Assembly (NCBI RefSeq): GCF_000963695.1
Contig: NZ_LAJX01000017.1
Coordinates: forward strand, 1 to 57,007
Source of the DNA: Methylocucumis oryzae
GTDB taxonomy: Bacteria; Pseudomonadota; Gammaproteobacteria; Methylococcales; Methylomonadaceae
Length of the DNA stretch: 57,007 bases
Reading direction: 5' to 3'
Part shown: in pieces, positions 29,847 to 40,400 of the stretch
Position numbering within the stretch: position 1 is the first letter of the stretch
How the letters are laid out: every line of letters starts with the position of its first letter
Notes under the pieces: model-generated
Databases searched by the model: none
Told to the model about the DNA's origin: nothing
What the model saw: the letters and a program-made list of their open reading frames with translations, nothing else
Made by a program: the position numbers and the translations under genes

Positions 29847-29874
29847 AACGCCCAGGAAAACCTGGGCGTTTTTT
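29847..29874 (+). terminator. Rho-independent terminator after the DUF2782 gene
   Basis: AACGCCCAGG (29847-29856), loop AAAA, CCTGGGCGTT (29861-29870), then TTTT. A classic strong hairpin 17 bases after the stop. It may also serve the facing small gene. Confidence 0.92.
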
Positions 29875-29910
29875 AAAGAACGACTAAATTAAAGAATAGA
29901 GAGTTACAAA

Positions 29911-30087
29911 TTATTTGCATGAGAAATGACCAGCAACGTCGCGTTTGCGATTTAGGTTAACGTTGCTAGTAATCGCCGCAGCGGCAAATAATGTTGAAGA
30001 AATAACATATTCTCCAGAAATAAAGCCAAATAAAGCCGCCATAAATATAATGGCTGTAATAATATCTTTATACCAATTGGTAGTCAT
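29911..30087 (-). CDS. Small membrane protein (58 aa)
   Basis: Starting at the ATG at 30085-30087, with GAGG about 8 bases upstream, the gene encodes a short protein with a hydrophobic segment (DIITAIIFMAALFGFISGEY) and a second, weaker one, then a basic tail (NLNRKRDV). I recognise no family. The longer frame to 30180 lacks a ribosome site. It converges on the DUF2782 gene and shares its terminator region. Confidence 0.5.
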   Translation of the reverse strand: MTTNWYKDIITAIIFMAALFGFISGEYVISSTLFAAAAITSNVNLNRKRDVAGHFSCK

Positions 30088-30243
30088 AAAATACCTCGTC
30101 TGTTGTGGTTGATTTGCATTTACTGCGATTCCACTATACTTGGCAACTAAATTGTTGACAATAACAACAAATAAAGACAAATTATTTACTAAATTAGCAA
30201 CAATACATTCATTTTTTGTTAATTTTTTCCCTTGTAAAAAAAT

Positions 30244-30475
30244 GGCTACACGCTTTGAGTAGGGACAGGGTATTCAGAGAGGCAGAAAACTGCTCCTGCG
30301 TTTTCTGCATTCACCACATCCTTGTGGCTTCAGGTGTTGGCAACAGGGATGCTGCCGCCAAGCCTACAGGGATGTATTCACGGCGTCCCCGGCAACTGCT
30401 CCTGCGTTGCTCTACTACACGCCATCCTTGGCGTTATGCACTCTGAATACCCTGTCCCGACTTACGTTGGTATCC
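30244..30475. repeat. Modular inverted-repeat element, long form
   Basis: Ends GGGACAGGGTATTCAGAG (30262) and CTCTGAATACCCTGTCCC (30440) are perfect inverted copies. The centre has the family core GATGCTGCCGCCAAGCCTAC. Extra inner cassettes containing CTGCTCCTGCGTT occur on both sides of the core, each followed by a CATCCTTG-type segment. Short frames inside it are repeat artefacts. It lies upstream of the G-domain gene. Confidence 0.9.
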
Positions 30476-30641
30476 TAAAAATCCAACTAACATCTTATTC
30501 AGCTACGCATTTTCTAAGCTGATTTTTTCGGCATAAATATTAGGGTTTATCACTTGTATTGATTTTTTACGTTTCCCAGTCATTCTGGGTGTATACTTCT
30601 TTTCCATTAGCTCAAACAATTATAATAATGGGGTTAACTCA

Positions 30642-32022
30642 ATGCCTGACAAACCAGTTAGTAAGTACTTACTGAATATAGAAAAACAATTTGCCAATGA
30701 CAATCCTGTCTTATTAAGAGTGTCCAAAATCTTTCAAGAACTGGATCAAATCGAATACGATTTAGGCTTAATTGAGTCAGAAGAGTCAACTGCGTGTAAA
30801 TATTCGTGGTGGCCTATCGTCACTATCATTGGTGGTAATTCCACCGCTAAGCCTCGCTTTATTAATAATTATTTAGGCGCAGAACAATTACAAAGTGGCG
30901 CACAGGCGTCGGCGCATAAATTTACCGTGTTTTTATATAGCAACCAAGCCAATTCAGCTATGTTGCCGGGTACGGCGCTTGATGTGGATCCGCGCTACCC
31001 TTTTTATCGAATTAGCAATAAAATCGAGCAACAGCAGCAAGGCGAAGGCGCGCGTATCAACGCCTATTTGGAATTAAAAACCATTCATAGCGAACGCTTA
31101 AAAGGCAAATTGTTTATCGATGCGCCGAATGTTATCACCTCGCAATCGACGCCGGTTATTTCGCTACTCACGCAACATACGATTGAAAATTCGGACTTAG
31201 TATTAATTTTTACTGATGCGTTTGAACAAGAATCACAACTCGTCAACGAATTGATTCAACATATTCAAAAACATCAAGACAGTAATAAATTTGTCTATTT
31301 AATCGATGAAGCCACAGCTAATTTAAAAATCAGTAACACCAATGCCATTATTTCATTGTGGCAGCGCAAATTATCAGAACTAGGATTAAACACAGGCCAA
31401 TTCGTTGTCTTGCCGATTATACAAGAGGACGTTAGTACAACGCCTGCTAACTACTTCGCGGAAATAGACTTAAGACTCGCTAATATTGAACATGATCGCT
31501 CTTATCGAATTGTTGAGTCACTAGAAAAAAGCATTTCTGATTTAGAAACAGTAGTTATGCCTGAAGTCAAAAAAAAATATGGTGTTATGGAAGGAGCGCT
31601 CGCATATTGGCACGGTAACCGTTCTCGCGATTATCGCTATTGGCGCTATTTTTGCTGAAATAGAAATTGGCATTCTGGAGCTGCTATTAGATCCTTTTAT
31701 AGGCCCCATCGTAATTGCAGCACTGATTTTAATCATGATTCCTATTCATTTACTGATAAGCCGTATTCAAGCTAAACTCATTTTGCCGAAACTTTCAGAT
31801 AAACAAAAAGAATTAAACTTAATTGAAAACCTAGCCAACGTATTTGAAAAAAACTTACGGTTTTCCAGAATGCTGTTACCGACAACAGAGCCGTCAGGAT
31901 GGAACCGAAAGACACGCGTTCGCTTAGCTCAACTCACAGAAAAAGCGAAAGATTTAGTACAAATATTGAATGATTATTTTAGCCTAGACACCCCCTCTCA
32001 CTCGTCTAACGATTTTTTATAA
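30642..32022 (+). CDS. Membrane-anchored dynamin-like protein with degenerate G domain
   Basis: About 459 residues after removing one A from the run at 31569-31577. The N-terminal half looks like a dynamin-type GTPase, but the nucleotide motifs are decayed. The P-loop reads GGNSTAKPRFIN where GxxxxGKS-xFIN is expected (Gly to Ala, Ser to Pro). The DxPG site reads FIDAPN, and there is no NKxD. Two membrane segments follow (about residues 318-335 and 345-368), then a basic helical tail. GTP binding is therefore doubtful, and a pseudo-GTPase acting on membranes is a fair guess. The next gene, a small polytopic membrane protein, starts 42 bases on and is likely cotranscribed. Confidence 0.62.
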
Positions 32023-32064
32023 TCACGGCAGCCCTAACATCCTATTGTACCTGTTAAGATTGTC

Positions 32065-32562
32065 ATGGACAGTTTTAGGAAATACTTGCGCCTGTGCTGG
32101 TTTAATGCAGACCCGATTGGTTTACCCCGCTCGGTTAGCTTCTTAAAAAATAATCTGATTATTTTTTTTGTAATACAGTTTTTAATACAAGCTAATTTGA
32201 CCGATGACCCCATAGAATCATTCTATGAGGTTAATCTGGAAATGCTCATTACCAGCTTATTTGTTTGGATTATGCTGTATTGCAACAAGGCTTTATTCGC
32301 TTTTGTACAAATATTATCGGCTTTCATCTTCTCTACCAACGCCATTTCTTGCTTAATCATCCCAGTCTTAGCATGGCTTACCATTACCGAGCATAGCTTA
32401 AGCTATTATTCGCTTATCGTGCTGCTAGTTTGGGAATACCTCATTGCGTCTTTCATCATTAAACACACCCTAACCTTAAATTGGCTTGCTAGCACGATTA
32501 TGTCATTGTTCTATTTAGTGATTACCTATGCAGGCTCAGTCACATTAGGGCAGCTACTTTAA
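32065..32562 (+). CDS. Polytopic membrane protein of unknown function (165 aa)
   Basis: About four to five hydrophobic segments (near 30-45, 62-78, 85-108, 118-140 and 145-163) and little else. The fold type resembles small Yip1-like proteins, but I see no diagnostic motif. It lies between the dynamin-like gene and the Nudix gene, with gaps of about 40-50 bases on each side, so it may share their transcript. Confidence 0.6.
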   Translation: MDSFRKYLRLCWFNADPIGLPRSVSFLKNNLIIFFVIQFLIQANLTDDPIESFYEVNLEMLITSLFVWIMLYCNKALFAFVQILSAFIFSTNAISCLIIPVLAWLTITEHSLSYYSLIVLLVWEYLIASFIIKHTLTLNWLASTIMSLFYLVITYAGSVTLGQLL

Positions 32563-32613
32563 AACCTAGCATCAGCTTTATCTTCCTTCTCGCCTCAACA
32601 AGCTCTCTCAGTC

Positions 32614-33216
32614 ATGGAAAAAAAAATTGACCTTATTGATAAGGCTATCGTTTACCCAGGTTTTTTTAGAATGGAAAAATATTGGCTTAAACACAGCTTA
32701 TATGCGGGCGGTTTAAGCCCCAAAATTAGCCGAGAATGCTTAATACGCAATGATTGCGTTGCAGTGCTACTCTACGACCCAATAACGGACGAAATCGTCA
32801 TGATTGAGCAATTTCGCATTGGTGCTATGGTACATGGAAAAAACGCCTGGCTAGTTGAAATTGTCGCTGGCGGTATAGAACAAGGCGAAGACGCGATAAG
32901 CGTTGCTCACCGTGAAGCATTTGAAGAAGCAGGCTGTGTTATTCAAGAGCTATTTGAGATTGCTAGTTTTTACACATCACCTGGATGTTCAGCAGAATGG
33001 TTAACCTTGTTTTGCGGTAAAGTCGATAGCCGTCAAGTAGCAGGTATTCATGGCTTAAAAGATGAACACGAAGACATTTTAGTGCACACCATTCCCTTGG
33101 AAAAAGCGTATCAAATGCTAGTAAACGGGGAAATCATGTCTGCGATACCTATCATCGCGCTACAGTGGTTAATGCTAAACAAAGAACAGGTAAAAAAACG
33201 TTGGATTCATTCCTAA
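32614..33216 (+). CDS. nudF: ADP-ribose pyrophosphatase (Nudix hydrolase)
   Basis: A 200-residue cytosolic enzyme expected to split ADP-ribose into AMP and ribose 5-phosphate. The Nudix box is complete: GGIEQGEDAISVAHREAFEE followed by AG, matching Gx5Ex7REUxEExGU near residues 86-108. The preceding VMIEQFRIGAM and the following FYTSPGCSAEWLTLFCGKV are typical of the NudF/ADPRase subgroup. Length is normal and the frame is intact. Confidence 0.9.
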   Translation: MEKKIDLIDKAIVYPGFFRMEKYWLKHSLYAGGLSPKISRECLIRNDCVAVLLYDPITDEIVMIEQFRIGAMVHGKNAWLVEIVAGGIEQGEDAISVAHREAFEEAGCVIQELFEIASFYTSPGCSAEWLTLFCGKVDSRQVAGIHGLKDEHEDILVHTIPLEKAYQMLVNGEIMSAIPIIALQWLMLNKEQVKKRWIHS

Positions 33217-33447
33217 GTCTCTGGAAATCTCACCATTAGTTAACAATAGCTTAAGATTATTTAGCGCTGAAGGGAACAGCGCCAGCAGCATTAATATCTA
33301 TAAATGCTTGACCAAGGCTTACATATCATGTTAAAAATTGCACCGTTGTTCTAGCATTACTGACAACCGGCTCATCGTAGTGATTGGGTCGCTCCCATAT
33401 AGGAATGGGAAATAATAATATTTATAACCTAATCTGAGGATTTAAAA

Positions 33448-33657
33448 ATGTCTGAAGTTAAAGAAGATAACAGCTTGTGGATCATTGTTGGTGCATGCAT
33501 CATCGGCATCGTTGCAGTTATTGCTTTCTTAAAAAGCGAAAAATCTGCTCACTTAGAAAGTGGTACTGCTCAACAACTACAAGCAGAAACATTTGCTAAC
33601 CTTGAAAAAAGAAAAACAAGAAACAACGCGTCTGAAGAACAAAAAGCTGGAAAATAA
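33448..33657 (+). CDS. Small single-span membrane protein (69 aa)
   Basis: Residues 10-28 form one hydrophobic helix (WIIVGACIIGIVAVIAFL), followed by a charged, lysine- and glutamate-rich tail. GAGG lies 9 bases before the ATG. No family is recognised. A perfect hairpin follows the stop, which supports a real, independently transcribed gene. Confidence 0.6.
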   Translation: MSEVKEDNSLWIIVGACIIGIVAVIAFLKSEKSAHLESGTAQQLQAETFANLEKRKTRNNASEEQKAGK

Positions 33658-33667
33658 ATTTCCAAAC

Positions 33668-33693
33668 CCTCCGATGATTTCTATCATCGGAGG
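33668..33693. terminator. Perfect 11-bp hairpin between convergent genes
   Basis: CCTCCGATGAT, loop TTCT, ATCATCGGAGG. It stands between the small membrane gene and the converging RTX gene. The T-run is poor on both strands, so it may be a weak bidirectional terminator. Confidence 0.5.
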
Positions 33694-33784
33694 AATCCAT
33701 CTCATGTCGACTTAACATAAAAACTAGCTTTACAACACTAAAAAAGGCGACATCCCTGCCGCCCTAATTGATTTAATCGCAAAA

Positions 33785-36779
33785 CTAAGCGATATGAATT
33801 GCCGTGCTACTAAAGCTCCCACTAGACACGCTAGTCGCTGTCGAAATACCAAGTAACTTGACCAACGTATCGGTAGCGCCATTATCCTGGAAAACCCAGG
33901 TATCCGAACCTGCGACAAACGCAACAGTAGCATCGTTAATAATATTGGCCTTCAAATATTCAAGTACGCTAGGCAGGTTCGTGCTGCTAATCGATAAAGC
34001 GCTAACATAAGTATCAGCATCATCAAATTTAATAATACCATTGGTAATGGTATGACTTTCGATAACACCTTTATCGATACCATCAGCACTAGATGTATTT
34101 GAGGCTATTTTAGTATTCACTAAGTCTAACGTATCGTAGAGCATTGCAAACTTAGCAATAGTATCTGCTTCGGTCACACTGGCATCAGACTCGCCAGCAC
34201 CAATTCTAACCACATCTTTACTTACCGCAGACTCGGTTAAATCGATACTATCCGAACCTTTACCGCCGATAATCGTATCAGCTCCTTCACCACCGACCAG
34301 AGTGTCATTGCCATCTAATCCCGTTAAAATATTGGCTGCAGAATTACCGACTAATTTATTGGCAATATCAGTACCTGTCGCATTAGCAACTAACGTTCCT
34401 ATTAATGTCAAATTTTCTACATTTTTTTGCGCCGCCAACGAATACGTGGTTTGAATCTCAATGGTATCATTGCCTTCATCAACACCGGCTAATTCATTGA
34501 TAATATCGCCATCAGTGGTCAATCTATAGGTATCATTGCCTTTACCACCGACCAGTGTATCCACACCGCCACCACCCTCTAAAATATCATTACCTTTTAA
34601 GCCATACAATGTATTCGCTATATCATTACCAATTAAAGTATTATCGTTCGTATTACCCGTTGCTGTTTTAGCCACCGTGCCGGTTAATGTAATATTTTCA
34701 AAGTTTAATAACTCCTCCAATGAAAAATTAACACTACTTTGAATTGTATCAATCCAACCAGCTTTAATTTTTCCTGTTGTCGCATCAACACTGTTAACCA
34801 CCTCAATTAAAGAGTCCGTTATGGTATCAACGACATAAATATCATCACCTAACCCTCCTTCCAACGTATCTTTACCGCCTTTTCCATCCAGTAGATTACT
34901 ACCACTATTGCCAATTAACTGATTATTAACCGCACTACCAAATAAATTCAGTAAACTCGTCGTGCCGGTTAATCGAGCATTTTCAATACTCCCCCCCCAA
35001 TTATTATTGTTTAAATCTAAAGTGACAGCACTAGATTGCACCCAATCGCTACCTTGCCCTTCAGTTTCAACAATTTTTTCATCAATTTTATCAACCACAT
35101 AGGTGTCATCACCATAACCACCAACAAAAGTATCTATACCGGAACCACCGTCTAAATAATCATCACCATAACCACCTTCTATTGTGTTAGCCGCTGAGCT
35201 ACCGGTAATTTTATTATTTAAATTATTACCAACACCATGAATAAGGTTGCTTACCATCACCAAGTTTTCTACCCCAGTCGGCAATATATACGTGGTTGTT
35301 GCTATCGTTCCTGCATATCGTATCGTGTCGTTGCCACCAGTTGTTGCTATTTCAATAATTTCGTCATCGGTAGAATCGACATAATAAAGATCATCACCGG
35401 CACCACCTGTCATCTTGTCAGTGCCAGTAGCTTTATCCTTTTCACTACCAAAAACATCATTACCGGCTAAGCCGATTAACTTATTATTAAAACTATTCCC
35501 GACGAGGATATTATCGAAATTATCACCAATAGCCGTAATAGCTGTGGAATACTCTAATAAATCGATATTTTCAAAATTAACGCCGTCTTTGTTTAGATTG
35601 AAATCTTTTCGTGAATAAACCCAATCTTCACCGGCACCACCATCTATTTTGTCATTACCCTCTCCAAAATAAATGATGTCATTACCCTCAAGACCGTAAA
35701 TGGTGTCATTACCCCCCGCGCCATCGAGCACATCATACCAATCGCTACCGGTTAAAACATTTGGGCTACTATTACCAACCAACGTTGCAACCGTATAAGT
35801 GCCGCCAATATCAAGTCTATGCACAAATACTGTACTGTCTAGCACCCCATTCTCTATTCCATTAGGCATCACAGCAAAATAATCATTACTTTTTACTGTC
35901 GGGTCTAATTCTTTGCCATCAGCACCCACATCATCATCACGACCATCCTCCTTATAATCACGAATAAAATAAATGGTATCCACACCTCCGGTATCAACTA
36001 TCGTATCGTAGCCTGTATCCTTCTCACCATCATCTGTGTAAAAATTATCAAAAGTAACCACGTAAGCATCATTGCCAGCGCCCCCTTTTAACGTATCATT
36101 ACCATAACCGGAAAAAATCGTATCAGGCCCGGCACCGCCTTCAATACTATCATTACCAAGACCACCTTCTAACCAAGAACCACCACTGGCATTATTAACA
36201 AAAATTTTATCGTTACCTAAACCGCCATAAACTGTAGCAATTTTATTGACATAAAAACGTGTCGTTACCATCGCCACCCCACATGAAATCATAGCCGCCG
36301 TACAAGGTATCATTTCCCAAACCACCGATTAACTCATCTTTTTCAGTGGATACCGAACCATAGCTTTTTAAATCACTAGCATCGCTAATGACATCGTTAC
36401 CGTCACCACCCTCAATCGCATCAGAGCCGCTATTACCAAACAGCCTATCGTTGTCAGCACCACCATAAATATAATCGTTGCCAGAACCACCGGTTATCGT
36501 GTCTATACCAGTGCCGCCGTATAATATGTCATCACCTTCACTACCATTGATAGAATCAGCATCAACACCACCATCGATAACATCGGCTCCAGCACCACCG
36601 ATTAACGTATCTCTACCACTACCGCCTGCAATCAAGTCATTGCCTAAATTACCTATGAGACTATCATTGCCTCCAGCACCATCTAAGTTATCATTACCTG
36701 CTAAGGCATCGATAACATCGGCAGCATCTGTGCCTAACCAAATGTCATGCCCTGTTGTTAATTTTTTCACTGTTGCCAT
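33785..36779 (-). CDS. RTX repeat protein (calcium-binding, secreted), about 997 aa
   Basis: The two fragments join when one base is removed from the A-run at 36253-36257. From residue 10 on the protein is made of glycine-aspartate nonapeptides (GGxGxDxLx), for example GGAGADVIDGG, GGSGNDYIYGG and GGLGNDSIEGG. They occur in several blocks separated by beta-rich spacers with NLTLIG-type motifs. The C-terminal ~150 residues lack repeats and would hold the type I secretion signal. Such proteins leave the cell through an ABC/MFP/TolC channel, fold on calcium and serve as adhesins, toxins, enzymes or S-layers. No enzymatic domain is seen, so an adhesin or surface-layer role is more likely. No transporter genes are in the window. 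GAGGA precedes the ATG. Confidence 0.88.
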
Positions 36780-36916
36780 GAGTAATCCTCGTGAGTCGAT
36801 AAACGTAAAGAAAACAAATTATGATGCGCTAATTCTAATTACAGCTCTCAGCGTATTTATCATAAGTGAAGTTGCTAAAATCACAAAATAAACTCAGACA
36901 AAAACCTGGGGACGCC

Positions 36917-37413
36917 ATGCAAAAATATAAAACCACTTCACACTTATTGTTGCTTGCTTTATGCGGTTTAATCAGTGCCTGCTCTTCGACGCCTGAAACT
37001 GAAACCGTCGTCAAACCCATACCCTCTCGCCAACCTAAGGCGGTCGCTTACGCATTAACATTACAAGGTACGCCTTACCGTTATGGTAAAGACAACCCTA
37101 GGGAAGGTTTTGATTGCAGCGGGTTTGTTCGTCATGTTTACAGTACACAAGGTGTTCGCTTGCCCAGAACAGCAAAAGAAATGGCACTAGCCTGCCCTCT
37201 ATACCGAAATATGCCATGCAATCAGGGGACTTGGTGTTTTTTAATACCAACGGTCAAGTCTTTTCCCATGTAGGCATCTACATTAATGACAATCATTTTA
37301 TTCATGCGCCCAGCCAACGAACAGGCAAAGTCTTAGTGTCAAATTTAACCACTGATTACTGGCAACAGCACTTTAGTGGTGCCAGACGCCCAATCAATTC
37401 ATTATCGAAGTAA
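36917..37413 (+). CDS. NlpC/P60 family cell-wall hydrolase, lipoprotein
   Basis: About 165 residues. A lipoprotein signal (LLLLALCGLISAC) puts the enzyme in the periplasm, bound to a membrane. The NlpC/P60 cysteine peptidase core follows: GTPYRYGKDNPREGFDCSG with the catalytic Cys, SGDLVFFNT, and SHVGIYINDNHFIHAP with the catalytic His. These enzymes cut peptide links in peptidoglycan. The frame shifts between about 37186 and 37200; either one base is missing or two are extra, and the local residues after KEMA are uncertain. The start is chosen by GGGGA just upstream and the signal peptide. It diverges from the RTX gene across 137 bases. Confidence 0.82.
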
Positions 37414-37485
37414 TTACACTTTCAACCTCGTAATTCCAATCAAAATCGTTAATAATGGTGGTTTTGCCGCAATGTGCTTGTTTGA

Positions 37486-40400
37486 ATGAAATTGGAGAAA
37501 ATCAAATTATCGGGTTTCAAATCTTTCGTAGATGCTACAACTATCCCGATTCATAGCAATTTAACGGCAATTGTTGGCCCTAATGGCTGCGGTAAATCGA
37601 ATATTATCGACGCCGTGCGTTGGGTCATGGGTGAAAGCTCAGCTAAACACTTACGTGGCGGCAATATGACCGATGTGATTTTCAACGGCTCATCGGAACG
37701 CAAACCTGTCAGCACTGCTTCGGTAGAACTGGTGTTTAACAATACCGAACGTAAACTCGGAGGTGAATACGCCCAATACGATAGCATCGCAATCAAACGC
37801 CAAGTTAGCCGCGATGGCCAATCCTTATTCATGCTAAACGGCACACGTTGCCGCCGCAAAGACATTACCGATTTATTTTTAGGCACAGGCTTAGGCTCAC
37901 GCAGCTATGCCATTATTGAGCAGGGCATGATTTCGCGTATCGTCGAAGCTAAACCGGAAGAATTAAGAACCTACATCGAAGAAGCCGCCGGCGTCTCCAA
38001 ATACAAAGAACGGCGTAGCGAAACTGAAACGCGAATGAAACATACGCGGGAAAACTTAGAACGCCTTAATGATTTGCGTGACGAAGTAGAAAGACAATTA
38101 AAAACCCTAGAAAAACAAGCCGAAAAAGCAGAAAAATATATCGCCTTAAGAAAACAAGAGCGCAACTACAAGCTAGAGCTTTTAGCTATGCGCTGGCAGG
38201 CTTACGAAGCACAAAGAACTGGCTTAACCGAACAAGCCCAACAAGCCGCAACCGAACATAACCGAGTATTTTCAGCCTTACGAACATTAGAAGCCGATTT
38301 ACAGCAAAAGCGCCTTGACCATAAAAACCATCAGCAACACTTAAATCAAGCACAAGGCGAATATTACGCAGCCGCATCAGCCTTAAGCGCATTAGAGCAA
38401 GCGATTAAACACGCCGAAAAAACTCATGCTGATACGAATCATGAAATCATGCGTAGCAGCCAACAGCTTCAACAATTCCAAAACGAGCTAGCGATTGAAG
38501 TCCATCAACGAGATGCGATAAAGCTTGAGCAATTAAGCACCGAACAACGCCTAGATTTAGCGCAAGAGGAATTAGATGAGCAACAAGAACGAGTTGCTGA
38601 AGCACAGCAGGCACAAACCGAAATCCGCCAACAATGGCAACAACAGCTACATGCCACTGCGCGCCATAAAGAAGCCTTAGAAGTGCAACGTATGCTAATC
38701 GCCCAGCTTAATCAACAACGCCAAAGCTTACAGCAACGCTTGACCAAACTCGAAGCCGAACGTGAGCTAATGACTCACGAGCAAGCCTCGGAACAGATAG
38801 AGCGTTTAACCGACCATATTGAGCATTTAAGCGAGCAACGCGATAACACGCACACCGAATTTTCAGACTTGCAGCAACACATTATGGCATTGCGCAAACA
38901 AAGCAAACACCATCACGATGATTTACACCAATTACGTTCAAACTTACAGCACACGCAAGGTCAAATAACATCGTTAGAATTACTACAACAACACGCCATG
39001 GGCAAGGATAATGACGCGCTAAATAGCAAGTTACACGCGCTAGGCTTGGGCGAGTTACCACGTTTAGCAGAGCAATTAGACGTTGAAGCGGGTTGGGAAA
39101 ATGCGTTAGAAGCCGTATTAAGCCACCGCTTACAAGCGCTATGTATTCCTGAATTAAACCTAGCGATTACCCAGCTAAACCAATTTACTGCTGACGATGG
39201 CTTAATGTTTGTTAGTCCTAACCCATCTCACCCAACCTCTGCTCAGCCAGTTCCAGCGGTTACTTTGCTAGATAAAATTAAAAGCCCAGTCAAACCAACC
39301 AGTTTATTAACCGGTGTTTATTGTGCAGAAAACCATGCCAGCGCCCTAGCCTTAAGCACTGAACTAGCCGCCCACGAATCAGTTATTACGCCCGATGGCG
39401 TGTGGTTTGGCGTTGATTGGCTACAAATTAACCGCAACACAGAAAACAACACCGGTGTTTTACAACGCGAAAAGCACATACGCGCATTAAAACAACAACA
39501 CGCAGACATACAGCAACGCATTAGCATTGTTGAAGACCAACTCGACGCCTGCGAGCACGCTTTGCTAGATACAGAGAACTCACGCGAACAACTACAACAC
39601 CAGCATAATCAATTAGCCAATGAAATTTCACAAAAACACGCCGAACTCAGCGCTCAATCGGCTAAACTAGAACAACAACAACGGCGTTGGCAACAAATTA
39701 AGCAGGAACTTGATGACGCTCATGCAGAATTCGAGCAGTTAACCAGCGCGCTTATGTCGGCTGAAACATTAAAACAACAAGCAGAACACCTACTCGCCGA
39801 AGCCGAACAACATAAACAAATAATAGAAGACGCACAACAGCAACAAACCTTAGACTATCGCCAACTCGAACACGTATTGGCCGAAACCCGGCAACGCGTT
39901 TACCAAGCCGAAGCTGCGTTAGAACATTTACACACCAGCGAAGCTGCCAGCGAAAAACAAATCGTTCGCCTACAACAGCTACAAACACAAACTCAAGCGC
40001 ATATTGCGATATTGCAAGAAAAACTTGAGCAAACCCATGCACCGTTAACCGACGATAAGCAACGTTTACAACAATTAAAAGACGACAAAAACCAATTAGA
40101 ACAGCTATTAAGCAAGCACCGACACACGCTAGAACACCTAGAAAATGACATCATAACCGCGCAAGAGCAACTGGCTCGTTTACAGCGCGAACTCGACAAA
40201 CACCGTAACGAATTAGACCGGTTAAAATTTGAGCTACAAGAAAGCGAAGTACGTCGGCAAACCGTATTAGAACAATTGCAAGAACTTGATGCGGAGCCAG
40301 GACAAATCCTAAATCATTTGTCTGAACACGCCAATGAAACGCAATGGAAACGCCAACTTGACGAGTTAACCGGACAAATTGAGCGCTTAGGCACGATTAA

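Noticed and set aside
30216-30522. Short open frames inside the repeat elements (also at 16591-16843 and 46531-46734)
   Set aside because: They read across the inverted-repeat structure, differ between copies and have no ribosome sites.
33804-36891. Proline-rich plus-strand open frames opposite the RTX gene
   Set aside because: They are the mirror of the repeated GGxGxD codons on the coding strand and have no ribosome sites or family features.
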